NCBI RefSeq assembly: GCF_000158095.2
Contig: NZ_CM011002.1
Location: 4,563,703 to 4,627,702, forward strand
Source: Roseibium alexandrii DFL-11
Lineage (GTDB): Bacteria; Pseudomonadota; Alphaproteobacteria; Rhizobiales; Stappiaceae
Direction: 5' to 3'
DNA: 64,000 nt
The notes beneath the pieces were generated by a model, which was not told the origin of the DNA, did no database searches, and saw only the letters and a program-made list of their open reading frames with translations. Of this stretch, positions 35,029-45,100 are shown one piece after another. The position numbers and the translations under genes were made by a program. Within the stretch, counting starts at the first letter, position 1; the number at the start of each line of letters is the position of its first letter.

Positions 35029-37215
35029 TTACTTCGATTGCTGTTTCAGGACGTCGTCCAAAATCTCTGATGGGGGACCTGCCATGGTGACCATGCCGTT
35101 CTGCATGTAGACAAGCTGGTCGGCGATCCGCATGTGGCTCGGCCGATAGGTCGTCAGGATGACGGTCGATTTGCCGCGAACCTGTTCGATTTTTTTCATC
35201 AACAGCTTGTCGCCATCGATATCAAGGTTCCCGGCCGGGTCATCCAGAACGTAGATGGAGGCCGGCCGTACGAAGGCCCTCGCAAGCAGGATCCGCTGTT
35301 TCACATTGTCTGGAAGCACTTGCAGAAGCTGGCCGGTGAGGCGTGTCTCAACTCCCTGAGGAAGCAGTTCTGCGTAGTTGTTGAGGCCAAAGTCTTCGAA
35401 TGCGCCGCGAACCTGATCATTGTCGGCTTGCGGATTGGCCATCCGGAAATTCTGGGCGATGGTCCCATAGAAAAAATCGTAGTGTTCGGGCGCATAGCCA
35501 ATGGCATGGCGCCATTCACCCGGATCCAATTGGCGGATATCGAGGTCATCTACCAAGACTGCCCCCATCTGTGGCCGGTAAAGCCCCAGCGTAGCACGGA
35601 CCAGAGAGGTTTTCCCTGATCCACTTGGACCAGTGATCGCAGCGACTGCGCCTTGTTCGACTTGCAGAGAGAAATTCCGCAAGGCCGGTTCCTGGCGGGC
35701 CGGATAGCGAAGCACCACGTTGGAGTAGCGGACAGTGCCTTGAAACTGGCGATGCAAGCTCGGGAGTTTACCCGGTTGACGTTCCATGTCGATCTTCAAA
35801 AGACCGTTGATCCGTTCAATGGTTTGCTGCGCCTGGCCAAGCTGGGAAAAGCTCAGGAAGGCTTGATGCATCGGGTTCAACGCGCGCCAGGAAAGAGCCA
35901 TGACTGCGATCAAGGCGCCTTGTGTGAGGCTTTGGTTCATCACCATGATGGCGCCGAAACCCAGAACACCGATGCCGCAGAGAGTCATCATCATTTGCGA
36001 GATGACCTGCATGATTTGAGACAGGTGTTTTGTTTTCAGGTTCTTTTGCGCGAAATCTGCTGACAAGGCCCGGAATTTGTCGATCCATACATCATCTGCT
36101 GACAGGTTCTGGATCGCGTCGCGCTTGGACAGGATCTCTACCGTGATGTTCTGGACGCGGGATTTTGCTTCCCCGGCCAGGTTGATCGCACGTTTCATCC
36201 GCGGAACGATGAGAAGCGCGGCAATGATGTAGAGACCCAGCAAGCCGAGCGGAAGCAGCGCAAGCGGACCGCCGATCAGCGAAAGAACCACCACGAACAA
36301 TGCGGAAAATGGCAGATCAATCAGAGCATTAGCAAGGTTGCCGTGAAATATTTCCCGGACACCGTCGAATTGCTTCAGGCGGGTAATCTGCGCGCCTATT
36401 GGTGCCGAAGTCGTTAATGGCAGAGGCAGGTGCAGGAAATGGCGGAAGGTCGTATTCGCAACGACAGCGTCCAGTCGTGCGCCAAGGTACGCTTGAAGGC
36501 GGGATTTGGTTCCCTTGACCAGCCAATCCATACATAAGATCACTGCGATGCCGATCATTAATGTAATGAGAACGGAAACGGACTTTGCGCCAATTGCCTT
36601 GTCGTAGACGTTCATCACAAACAAAGGCAGGCCGAGCGCCAACAGGTTGGCAAGAAAGCCGATTGCCATGATCGAGGTCAGCGTGCCCCGAAATCTGTGA
36701 AATAATCTGGATGACCAGTGTTTAAAGCCGGCTGTGGCTGTTGGATCATCTTCGGCAATCAGGAACAGCTCTGCATCTTTCAAGGCAGAGTAATCAAGGT
36801 TTACCGTTTGCTGAGCTTCACCGCTGAAAACACGGAGCCGGCCGTCCCCGCTGGGTCCAAGGCCAACACAGATATTTTCTCCGACCTTTAACAGGCAGGG
36901 AAATTGCTCCGCTGTGAGTTGCTTGATCGGCCTTGAGGAACTGGTGACCCGGTAATTGAGCCGGGTAAGCACCGCCCGTAAATCATAGATTTCGGTGATG
37001 CCCTCAAGATGGGGCAAAGCCTCAAACAGGTGCCGCTCCATCCCGTCCCACCCAAGTGCTTCCAGCACCGGTAAGAGGCATGCTTCAGCTGCTGTGTTTC
37101 GGTCAATATGCGTGCCCGCTTGCTGGCGGACCCGGCTTGCCAGATTTAAGCGCCGGGTAGAAGGGTCTGAACCCTGAATATAAGCGGCGGTGTTTTCAAA
37201 CGCTGCCAGGGACAT
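35029..37215 (-). CDS. Type I secretion ABC exporter with degenerate ATPase motifs (subunit A)
   Basis: A 728-residue LapB/HlyB-like protein: N-terminal C39-like domain (about 35-150, no catalytic triad recognised), six-helix ABC exporter membrane domain (about 180-455), and a nucleotide-binding domain (about 490-728). Walker A is intact (GPSGSGKTS, near 530). The Q-loop reads IGYAPEHYDFF (Glu for Gln). The signature position reads LPDNVKQRILLARAF instead of LSGGQ. Walker B ends YVLDDPAGNLD (Asp for the catalytic Glu). The H-loop reads ILTTYRPSH, with His lost. ATP may bind but canonical hydrolysis looks impaired. Its ATG lies 1 nt after the stop codon of the upstream ABC gene, suggesting a heteromeric exporter. 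Confidence 0.9.
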   Translation of the reverse strand: MSLAAFENTAAYIQGSDPSTRRLNLASRVRQQAGTHIDRNTAAEACLLPVLEALGWDGMERHLFEALPHLEGITEIYDLRAVLTRLNYRVTSSSRPIKQLTAEQFPCLLKVGENICVGLGPSGDGRLRVFSGEAQQTVNLDYSALKDAELFLIAEDDPTATAGFKHWSSRLFHRFRGTLTSIMAIGFLANLLALGLPLFVMNVYDKAIGAKSVSVLITLMIGIAVILCMDWLVKGTKSRLQAYLGARLDAVVANTTFRHFLHLPLPLTTSAPIGAQITRLKQFDGVREIFHGNLANALIDLPFSALFVVVLSLIGGPLALLPLGLLGLYIIAALLIVPRMKRAINLAGEAKSRVQNITVEILSKRDAIQNLSADDVWIDKFRALSADFAQKNLKTKHLSQIMQVISQMMMTLCGIGVLGFGAIMVMNQSLTQGALIAVMALSWRALNPMHQAFLSFSQLGQAQQTIERINGLLKIDMERQPGKLPSLHRQFQGTVRYSNVVLRYPARQEPALRNFSLQVEQGAVAAITGPSGSGKTSLVRATLGLYRPQMGAVLVDDLDIRQLDPGEWRHAIGYAPEHYDFFYGTIAQNFRMANPQADNDQVRGAFEDFGLNNYAELLPQGVETRLTGQLLQVLPDNVKQRILLARAFVRPASIYVLDDPAGNLDIDGDKLLMKKIEQVRGKSTVILTTYRPSHMRIADQLVYMQNGMVTMAGPPSEILDDVLKQQSK

Positions 37216-37216
37216 G

Positions 37217-38992
37217 TCAGGCTCCTTGGCTCATTTTTGGCGCTTCTTTGCGGATACGTGGCTGAAGTTTGTATTTTTTTGTCGTGACGGGTTTCGCCGG
37301 TGCTGATTTCAATTTCCCGTCCTCCACCAGATATTGCTTGTCTGCGATCGCCCGGAAAGATGGGCGATGGCTGACAATGATCATGGTGAGCTGGCCTTTG
37401 ATGCGCTTAAGACCTTCTGCAAGCTCAGCTTCGCTGCGATGATCAAGAGCGCCGTTTGCATCATCCAGGATCAGGATTTTCGGTTCGCGGGCCAGAGCAC
37501 GTGCAATTGCGATCCGCTGGATCATGGAATCCGTGAGATTTTCCTCGATCGCGTTGCCCAATTGTGTGTCGTAGCCCAACGGGAGCAAGTGAATGTCTTT
37601 CTCCAAGCCGATGAGCTCTGCGGCCATTCGTGCGGTCTGCGGCGTCGACTGAGACCCAAACAAGGTCAAATTCTGCAAGATCGTTCCGGCGAACATTTCG
37701 GAATCGTTGCCGACGTAGGCAATCTGTTTCCGGAGGCCCCAATGGTCTTCACCGTAAAGATCATGACCATCAAGCATGACTGATCCCGAAGTCGGTTCCA
37801 GGCTGCCTGAAATCAATCGGGAGAGTGTCGATCGTCCGCTGCCATCTTTGCCTTCAAAGGCAATGGTTTCTCCAGCATTGACGGCCAGGTTCAGTCCGTG
37901 GATCGGGACGATCACGTCATGCCTTGAATCGTATCCAGCGTTTTGAATCTGTACATTACCGATGACCGGAATATCCCGTGACTGCTGTCTGCTTTGCACC
38001 GGCAGATCAAAGAGGGATTGCGCGGCACGATAATCGTGCTTGACCCTCTGCATCTCCGTCCAGTGGTTGATGCCCCGCAAAAGAGGCTGAACAACTTGGC
38101 CCGCAAGGAGCGTACAGGCAGCAACAGCACCTATGCTTATGAATCCGCCCATCACCAGCAATGCGCCAGCAGAAACAACGCAAACCGTTGTCAGGACGGT
38201 GAAAAAGCCGCTGCTGTTCCGCGCCATGTTGTTCAGATCGATCTGGTCATAGCCGAGGCGGGAGACCTGGGTTTGCAGTCTTTCAAATCGCCGGAGGATC
38301 ACTGGCTCAAGCGCCATCGCCTTGATCGTGTTGAGCCCGGACAGGACTTCGAAAATGAAATCGTATTTACGCTGGTCCTGGACAGCACGTTTTTCAACGA
38401 GCGTGTTGAGTTTTGAATTCAGGTGAGCGGTCCGCAACACGAAAATCAGCAACAAAATTGGCGGGATGAAACCGATTGGGCCGCCGATGAGAAACAGGAC
38501 AACGAGAAAGATGAGGCTAGCAGGGAGGTCAATCGTCAAAAGTCGCGCCGGTCCGCCATACTGGTCTCCCAAGGACTGAAGTGACTTCAGAGAGTCCAGA
38601 TGCTTGGAAACACTGGCATCCGTCACGGCATCAGAACGGGAGCAGAGCAGCCGGTGTGTCGCTTCCATGTTTGCTTTGTGTGTAAAGGAAGCTGCTGACC
38701 AGGCAACAACAAATGATCTAGCAATCTTCAATACTGCATCGACCGCCAGGACGATCCCAAGCCCGACAATTAGAACGACCAGTGTATCAATGGCTTGGTT
38801 TGGAAGAATTCGGTCATATACTTGAAGAATTGTCAGGGGCATCGCCAAGCCCAATACATTTATGAGTATCGAGGCCATTACCACCGAACGCGGCAAATTT
38901 GGGGCTTTAACTTGTTCTCCTGTCTCAGATGAATGAAATTTCAGCTGAGGTAACGCAGTGTTAGCTAAAGCATTGCTGATAAAACTGACCAT
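37217..38992 (-). CDS. Type I secretion ABC exporter with degenerate ATPase motifs (subunit B)
   Basis: A 591-residue exporter half without C39-like domain. It has a PrtD/LapB-type membrane domain (about 35-310, with LTILQVYDRILPNQAIDTL) and a nucleotide-binding domain (about 345-560). Walker A reads GKDGSGRST, with Arg replacing the invariant Lys. The Q-loop is IAYVGNDSEMF (no Gln). The signature reads NLTDSMIQRIAIARAL instead of LSGGQ. Walker B ends LILDDANGALD (Asp for Glu). The H-loop His is kept (VSHRPSF). The tail is Lys/Arg-rich. First gene of the exporter operon, divergent from the giant adhesin gene across 174 bp. The open frame is intact and membrane features are normal, so this is not decay. 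Confidence 0.9.
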   Translation of the reverse strand: MVSFISNALANTALPQLKFHSSETGEQVKAPNLPRSVVMASILINVLGLAMPLTILQVYDRILPNQAIDTLVVLIVGLGIVLAVDAVLKIARSFVVAWSAASFTHKANMEATHRLLCSRSDAVTDASVSKHLDSLKSLQSLGDQYGGPARLLTIDLPASLIFLVVLFLIGGPIGFIPPILLLIFVLRTAHLNSKLNTLVEKRAVQDQRKYDFIFEVLSGLNTIKAMALEPVILRRFERLQTQVSRLGYDQIDLNNMARNSSGFFTVLTTVCVVSAGALLVMGGFISIGAVAACTLLAGQVVQPLLRGINHWTEMQRVKHDYRAAQSLFDLPVQSRQQSRDIPVIGNVQIQNAGYDSRHDVIVPIHGLNLAVNAGETIAFEGKDGSGRSTLSRLISGSLEPTSGSVMLDGHDLYGEDHWGLRKQIAYVGNDSEMFAGTILQNLTLFGSQSTPQTARMAAELIGLEKDIHLLPLGYDTQLGNAIEENLTDSMIQRIAIARALAREPKILILDDANGALDHRSEAELAEGLKRIKGQLTMIIVSHRPSFRAIADKQYLVEDGKLKSAPAKPVTTKKYKLQPRIRKEAPKMSQGA

Positions 38993-39166
38993 ACTTGGCG
39001 CCTCCTATCTCTATTAAGGCGCGCAAGTGTTTCAAAAGCGTTTACCAAGAACTATGGAACTCGCTAATTTACATCAAGATATAGTGGTATTTCACAGGTT
39101 CTGGTTGGTTTTTGTTAAGACAAGCCTGCGCGAATGGCTTCATGATCTAATGGAGCTTGTGCGAGT

Positions 39167-42100
39167 ATGGCTGACACCGACACCCCGAAAACATCTGGCA
39201 AACCGACTGAAGGCGCGGGCGCAGAAGCGGCTGCACGGACCAATTCAGGTGCAAGCTCGCCAAATGCTGCGCGTGCGGAAGCTCAGGCTGGTGATCCGTA
39301 TAAGCCGGCGGATGGCAACGACTACTCTTTGTCCATCAATCCGGAGGACACAGGCGAGGCAACGGTTGCCAACCTCTTCCAGGCTGTGCCTTTGGAATAC
39401 GAAGGAAGCGGCTCGGCACTCCATGACGGCGAAGGCCTCGCCGGCGACGGGGGCTTGAATGGCGGAGCAGGAAACGACGGTCCTCGCAACGGTTTGGATC
39501 TAAATCGTAACGACAATGTGCCGCTCCCGGATGGCCTTCAGGATGTTGCGGAAACATCTGACGGCGGTTTGGGTGATGCCGGTGGCATCGGAGATGGCGA
39601 AGTGCCAGAGGCTCGTGGCCTTGATGCTGGGCTTTCCCAGTTTGATCTCGGTGGACGGGGTATTCCGACAAGCGACGACGGTATTGGTGACGGCATTGGC
39701 GGCGGCGGCGGTGGCGGCGACGGTGGCACCACTGTCTTGGCCGATGACGACGGCGATGGCGGTGGCGATGGCGGTGGCGGTGATGCCGGCGACGACGGTG
39801 GCGATGACGGTGATGATGGTGACGGCGGCGGCGATGATGATCTCGGTGAACCGATTGGTCCCCTGACCGATGTCAATCTCGATACCAATTTCGTGGAAGA
39901 AAACGCGGATCCTGGAACAACTGTCGGCGTGGTGGCTTTCGCAGAAGATCCGGATGGAGACGACGTCACCTATTCGATTTTGGGTGACTCGCCATTCGTC
40001 ATTGACCCGGAAACCGGTGTGATTTCGGTTGGTCCCGGTGCAGTCATCGATCGTGAAGAAACACCGACTATCAGCGTAACAGTGCAAGCGACCTCCAGCG
40101 ATGGGTCGTTTGTCGTGGAGACCTTTGTAATCGAGGTCGGCGATGACAACACCGAATTTCAAATCGGACCTGTTGTCGACACGGACACGACCGACAACTT
40201 TATTCTCGAAGACTCTGATCCGGGCACGGTTGTCGGGGTGACGGCATTTGCCGAGGATCCAGATGCCACCGATACGGTCACTTATGAAATCATCGGAGAC
40301 ACGCCGTTTGTCATCGATCCGGTTACTGGCGTTATCAGTGTCGCACCCGGCGCCGAGATCGACCGGGAAACCACGCCGTTCTTTGATGTGACGGTCCAGG
40401 CCACGTCTACTGATGGATCCACCTCTCAGGAGACCTTCCGGATTACCGTAGGCGACGACAATTCAGAATTCCCCATCGGCCCGGTGATTGATACAGACGA
40501 AGACGCCAACTTCGTTCAGGAGAACGCTGTTGGAGGAACGGGCATTGATGTCACGGCCTTTGCCGAGGATCTCGATGATACAGACACGGTATCTTATGAA
40601 ATCGTGGGCGACAGCCCGTTCGTTATCGACCCGGTGTCAGGTGTGCTTACTGTCAAGGACGGTGCAGTCATCGACCGGGAAGAGACCCCTTTCATTGATG
40701 TGACCGTTCAGGCGACCTCGACGGATGGGACAACCTCTCAGGAAACCTTCCGCGTGGAAGTTGGCGATGAGAACGAATTCGAGATCGGCCCGGTTACCGA
40801 TGTTGACGGCGACACAAACTTTGTCGAAGAAAACTCGGATGGCGGTACTATCGTAGGCGTCACGGCGTTTGCAGAAGATCCGGATGCCACGGACACGGTT
40901 TCCTATGAAATCATTGGCGATTCGCCCTTTGTTATTGATCCTGCAACTGGTGTGATCACTGTTGCCCCTGGCGCGGAAATCGACCGGGAAGAGACCCCAT
41001 TCATCGATGTGACGGTACAGGCAACCTCGACCGACGGCTCAACGTCTCAGGAGACCTTCCGTGTTACTGTAGGTGACGCCAACGAGTTTGGTATCGGTCC
41101 AGTTACCGACACCGATACAGAGCAGAACTTTGTCCAGGAGAATTCTGATCCAGGCACCGTCGTCGGTCTCACTGCCTTTGCGGAAGACCCGGATACAGCG
41201 GACACTGTTACGTATGAAATTGTTGGCGACTCGCCATTTGTGATTGATCCGGCCAGCGGTGTTATCACTGTTGGCCCGGACGCGGATATTGATCGTGAGG
41301 CAACCCCGTTCATTGATGTGACCGTCAAAGCGACGTCCACAGATGGATCGACGTCTCAGGAAACCTTCCGGGTTGAGGTGGGCGATGACAACGAGGGTGA
41401 CATTGGCCCCGTCGTCGATATCGATAAGTCTAACAATGACTTGAACGCAGTGGCAGAAAACGGAACAGGCGGCGAAGAAGTCGGTATTACGGCTTTCGCC
41501 GAAGATCCGGATGCGACCGACACGGTGACCTATTCGACCGATGATCCGCGGTTCGATATCGATCCGGACACCGGTGTTCTGACCGTCAAGCCAGGCGTTA
41601 GCTTCGATTACGAGCAGACCAAAGCCGTTGACGTTGAAATCACCGCGACTTCGTCTGATGGATCGTCTTCAACGGGAACGTTCACAGTCAATATCCTGGA
41701 TGTCAACGAAGCGCCTGATCTCACCTTTGAGACCGGCGATGTCGATGGCGTGAGCGCGACTCTCACGTTTGTCTCCGAAGGTGCAAACTACAGCAGTTCG
41801 CTGGGTGTGTTCGTGATGGACGCGAGCGGTGATCCGGTTGCAGGTCAGATCGTTTGGACAAACGGTAATGAGCTTACACCGGGCGATACCGTGAATGTCG
41901 CGTTCCCGAATGTTGATGCCGCCAATATCGGATATTTCCTTATCCCGGATGGCGCTGACCAGAACCCGGGTATTGCCGCCGGCGACATGGTAACTTTCCA
42001 GAAAGACGGCGATGGAAACTGGCAAGCCGTTGCGCAGGATGGAACACTTCTGACTGGGGACGGGGCCGATGCCTACTTCTCCGGAGACGCAAGCCTTAAT

Positions 42101-45100
42101 CCGGACGGATTGGATCACACGGTTGAAAGCGGTGTGACGATCGGCTTCGAAGATCTGGTCAACAATGGCGATCAGGATTTCGATGATTTTGTCTTCGATG
42201 CACAAAACACCGACTTTGACTACCGGACAACGATCGTTGAGGAAGTTGAAGGCGCCGAAGCGGCCCCCTTGTCGGTCATTGACCCGGATGAGGGTGATAC
42301 ACACACCTTTACCGTGTCTGATGACCGGTTTGAGGTTGTCGTCGCCGGGGACAAGTATGTCCTGAAACTGAAAGATGATCAGGAGCTTGATTACGAAACC
42401 GAGACACAGGTCAGTGTAACGGTCACGGCCACTGACACCGGTGGACTGTCCGACACGGAAACCATCATCATTGACGTTATCGATGTCAATGAGAGCAAAG
42501 AGCCGATTGGGCCGCTCTCCGACAGCGATACGAGCGACAACCTCGTAGCTGAGAATTCCGATGCCGGAACAGTGGTGGGCGTAACGGCGTTCGCAACTGA
42601 TCCTGATACCATTGACACCGTATCGTATGAGATCGTTGATCAAGACTCTCCATTCGTGATCGATCCGACTTCTGGCGTGATCTCGGTCGCGCCGGGTGCG
42701 GACATTGACCGGGAGACGACGCCGTCAATCGATGTCACGGTCAAAGCAACGTCTACGGACGGGACTTCGACAACGAAGACCTTCACGGTTGAAGTCGGCG
42801 ATGAGGACGAGTTCGACATCGGTCCTGTTTCAGATGCCGACACCAGCGACAACACCATTTCGGAAACTGCTGACGGCGGCGAAGACACCGGTATCACGGC
42901 CTTTGCCGAGGACGAGGATGCAACCGACACCGTCACCTACGAGTTGACAGGTGGCAACGATCGCTTCGAGATCGATGAGACTTCGGGTGTCATTACGGTA
43001 AAAGACGGTGCTCAGTTCGATGCGGAGACTGAGTCGACCGTTGATGTCACGGTCAAGGCGACCTCCACGGATGGGTCCTCTTCCAGCAAGACCTTTTCCA
43101 TTGACGTGACTGACGGCAACGAACCGCCGGATCTGATCGTTGAGCTGGAGAATGCGTCGAATGATCTGGTTATCAACGGTGGTTTCGAGAATTTCTCCGG
43201 AACCTTGAGCGGCACGGATGGCACCGGCTGGTATGACACTCCGGACACCATTGAAGGCTGGAGCTACAATGATGTCGATATCCATCAGTCCGCCCGTCAC
43301 GGTGAGGGCACAACGGATGGCGCACACCGTCTGGACCTGACCGCCGACGATAACGGCACGATCTCTCAGACCATCGAGGGTCAATTGGACGGGCATGTCT
43401 ACACGCTGTCGTTCAATATGAACTCGCGTGGCAATCGGTCTGGCGAAGGCGTTGCCGAGGTCTATTGGAACGGTGAGCTCATCGACACCATTGATCCAAC
43501 CGATGGCGGCGGTGGCTGGCAAAGCTACAGCTATGACATCGTTGGTGGATCTGGTGACGGCTCCAACACGCTGACGTTTGTTGAGAAGGGCTCTGACAAC
43601 AGTCATGGCACCTACATCGACACCGTGTCGATCAAGGCCGATGGCCGCATCGCGATCCTGGAAGAGTTCAAGGGCGCTGAAGTTGCACCTCTTTCCGTTA
43701 TCGACCCCGATGTGGGCGATACGCACACCTTCACTGTGTCCGATGACCGGTTCGAGGTTGTTGCCGCTGACGGCAAATATCTTCTGAAGCTTAAAGACGA
43801 CCAAGCGCTCGACTATGAGACCGAGCAGCAGGTCACGGTCCAAGTAACAGCGACCGATAGCGGTGGTCTTTCAGACACTGAAACCGTCATTGTCGACGTG
43901 ATCGATGTCGATGAAAACTCAGAGCCGATCGGTCCGCTGTCGGATAGCGATAACAGCGACAACCTGGTTGCGGAAAACTCGGATGCAGGCACTGTTGTTG
44001 GTGTGACTGCCTTCGCGACCGATCCGGACACGGTCGATGACGTGACCTACGAGATCGTTGATCAAGACTCTCCGTTTGTGATCGATCCGACGTCTGGCGT
44101 GCTCTCGGTCGCACCTGGTGCGGACATTGATCGCGAGACGACCCCGTCAATCGATGTCACGGTCAAAGCAACGTCTACGGACGGGACTTCGACGACCGAA
44201 ACCTTCAGGGTTGAAGTCGGCGATGAAGACGAGTTCGACATCGGACCAGTTTCAGATGTCGAAACAAGCGACAACACCATTTCTGAGACTGCTGATGGCG
44301 GCGAAGACACCGGCATAACCGCTTTTGCCGAGGACAAGGATGCAACCGACACCGTCACCTATGAGTTGACGGGTGGCAACGATCGCTTCGAGATCGACGA
44401 GACTACCGGCGTCATCACCGTGAAAGACGGTGCGCAGTTTGATGCGGAAACTGAACCGACTGTCGACGTAACCGTCAAGGCAACGTCTACGGATGGATCT
44501 TCGTCCAGTAATACTTTCTCTATTGATGTGGGAGACGGCAACGAGCCGCCGGATCTCGTGGTTGAGTATGGCGACATCGGCACCAATCTCATCAAAAACG
44601 GCTCGTTCGAGTCCTTCGACGTTGCCACCGGAAAGTGGAGCCAATTTTCTGGAGACAGTTCAGGTGCCTGGACGAGCAACGGAAAAATGGAGGTCTGGGA
44701 CAACTTCGGTGGTATTAAAGCCACCGAAGGCGACCAACATCTCGAGTTGGATTCTGAAAAGAACGTCAATTCGATTTCCCAAACCGTCGAAACGTCGGTG
44801 GGGCAGGTTTATGACCTCTCCTTCGATGTCCAGGCGCGCAGGGATGATGCCTCCAACACCGTTGAGGTTTATTGGAACGGTGAACTGGTTTCCACTGTCG
44901 ATCCAGCTTTCGGCAACTGGGAAACGCTTGAGGTCCAGGTAGTCGGAACAGGCGGTAATGATGTCCTTGAATTCCGGGAAACCAGTGAAGACAACAACAC
45001 CTATGGTGCGTTCATTGATAACGTCGAACTGACCGGCACTAACCGGATCGGCGTCTATGAAGAATTGGAAGGTGCCAAGGTAGTTCCGCTTTCCGTCATC

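Noticed and set aside
39167..39700. LapG-type proteolysis site at the adhesin N-terminus
   Set aside because: Ala-rich stretches occur (AEAAARTNSG) but no clear TAAG/PAAG site, and no lapD or lapG gene is in the window.
41669..43843. Long antisense open frames (over 300 codons) opposite the adhesin gene
   Set aside because: They follow the Asp/Gly/Thr-rich codon pattern of the sense repeats, recur at the same place in each repeat copy, and have no RBS or family resemblance. They are shadows of the repeat composition.
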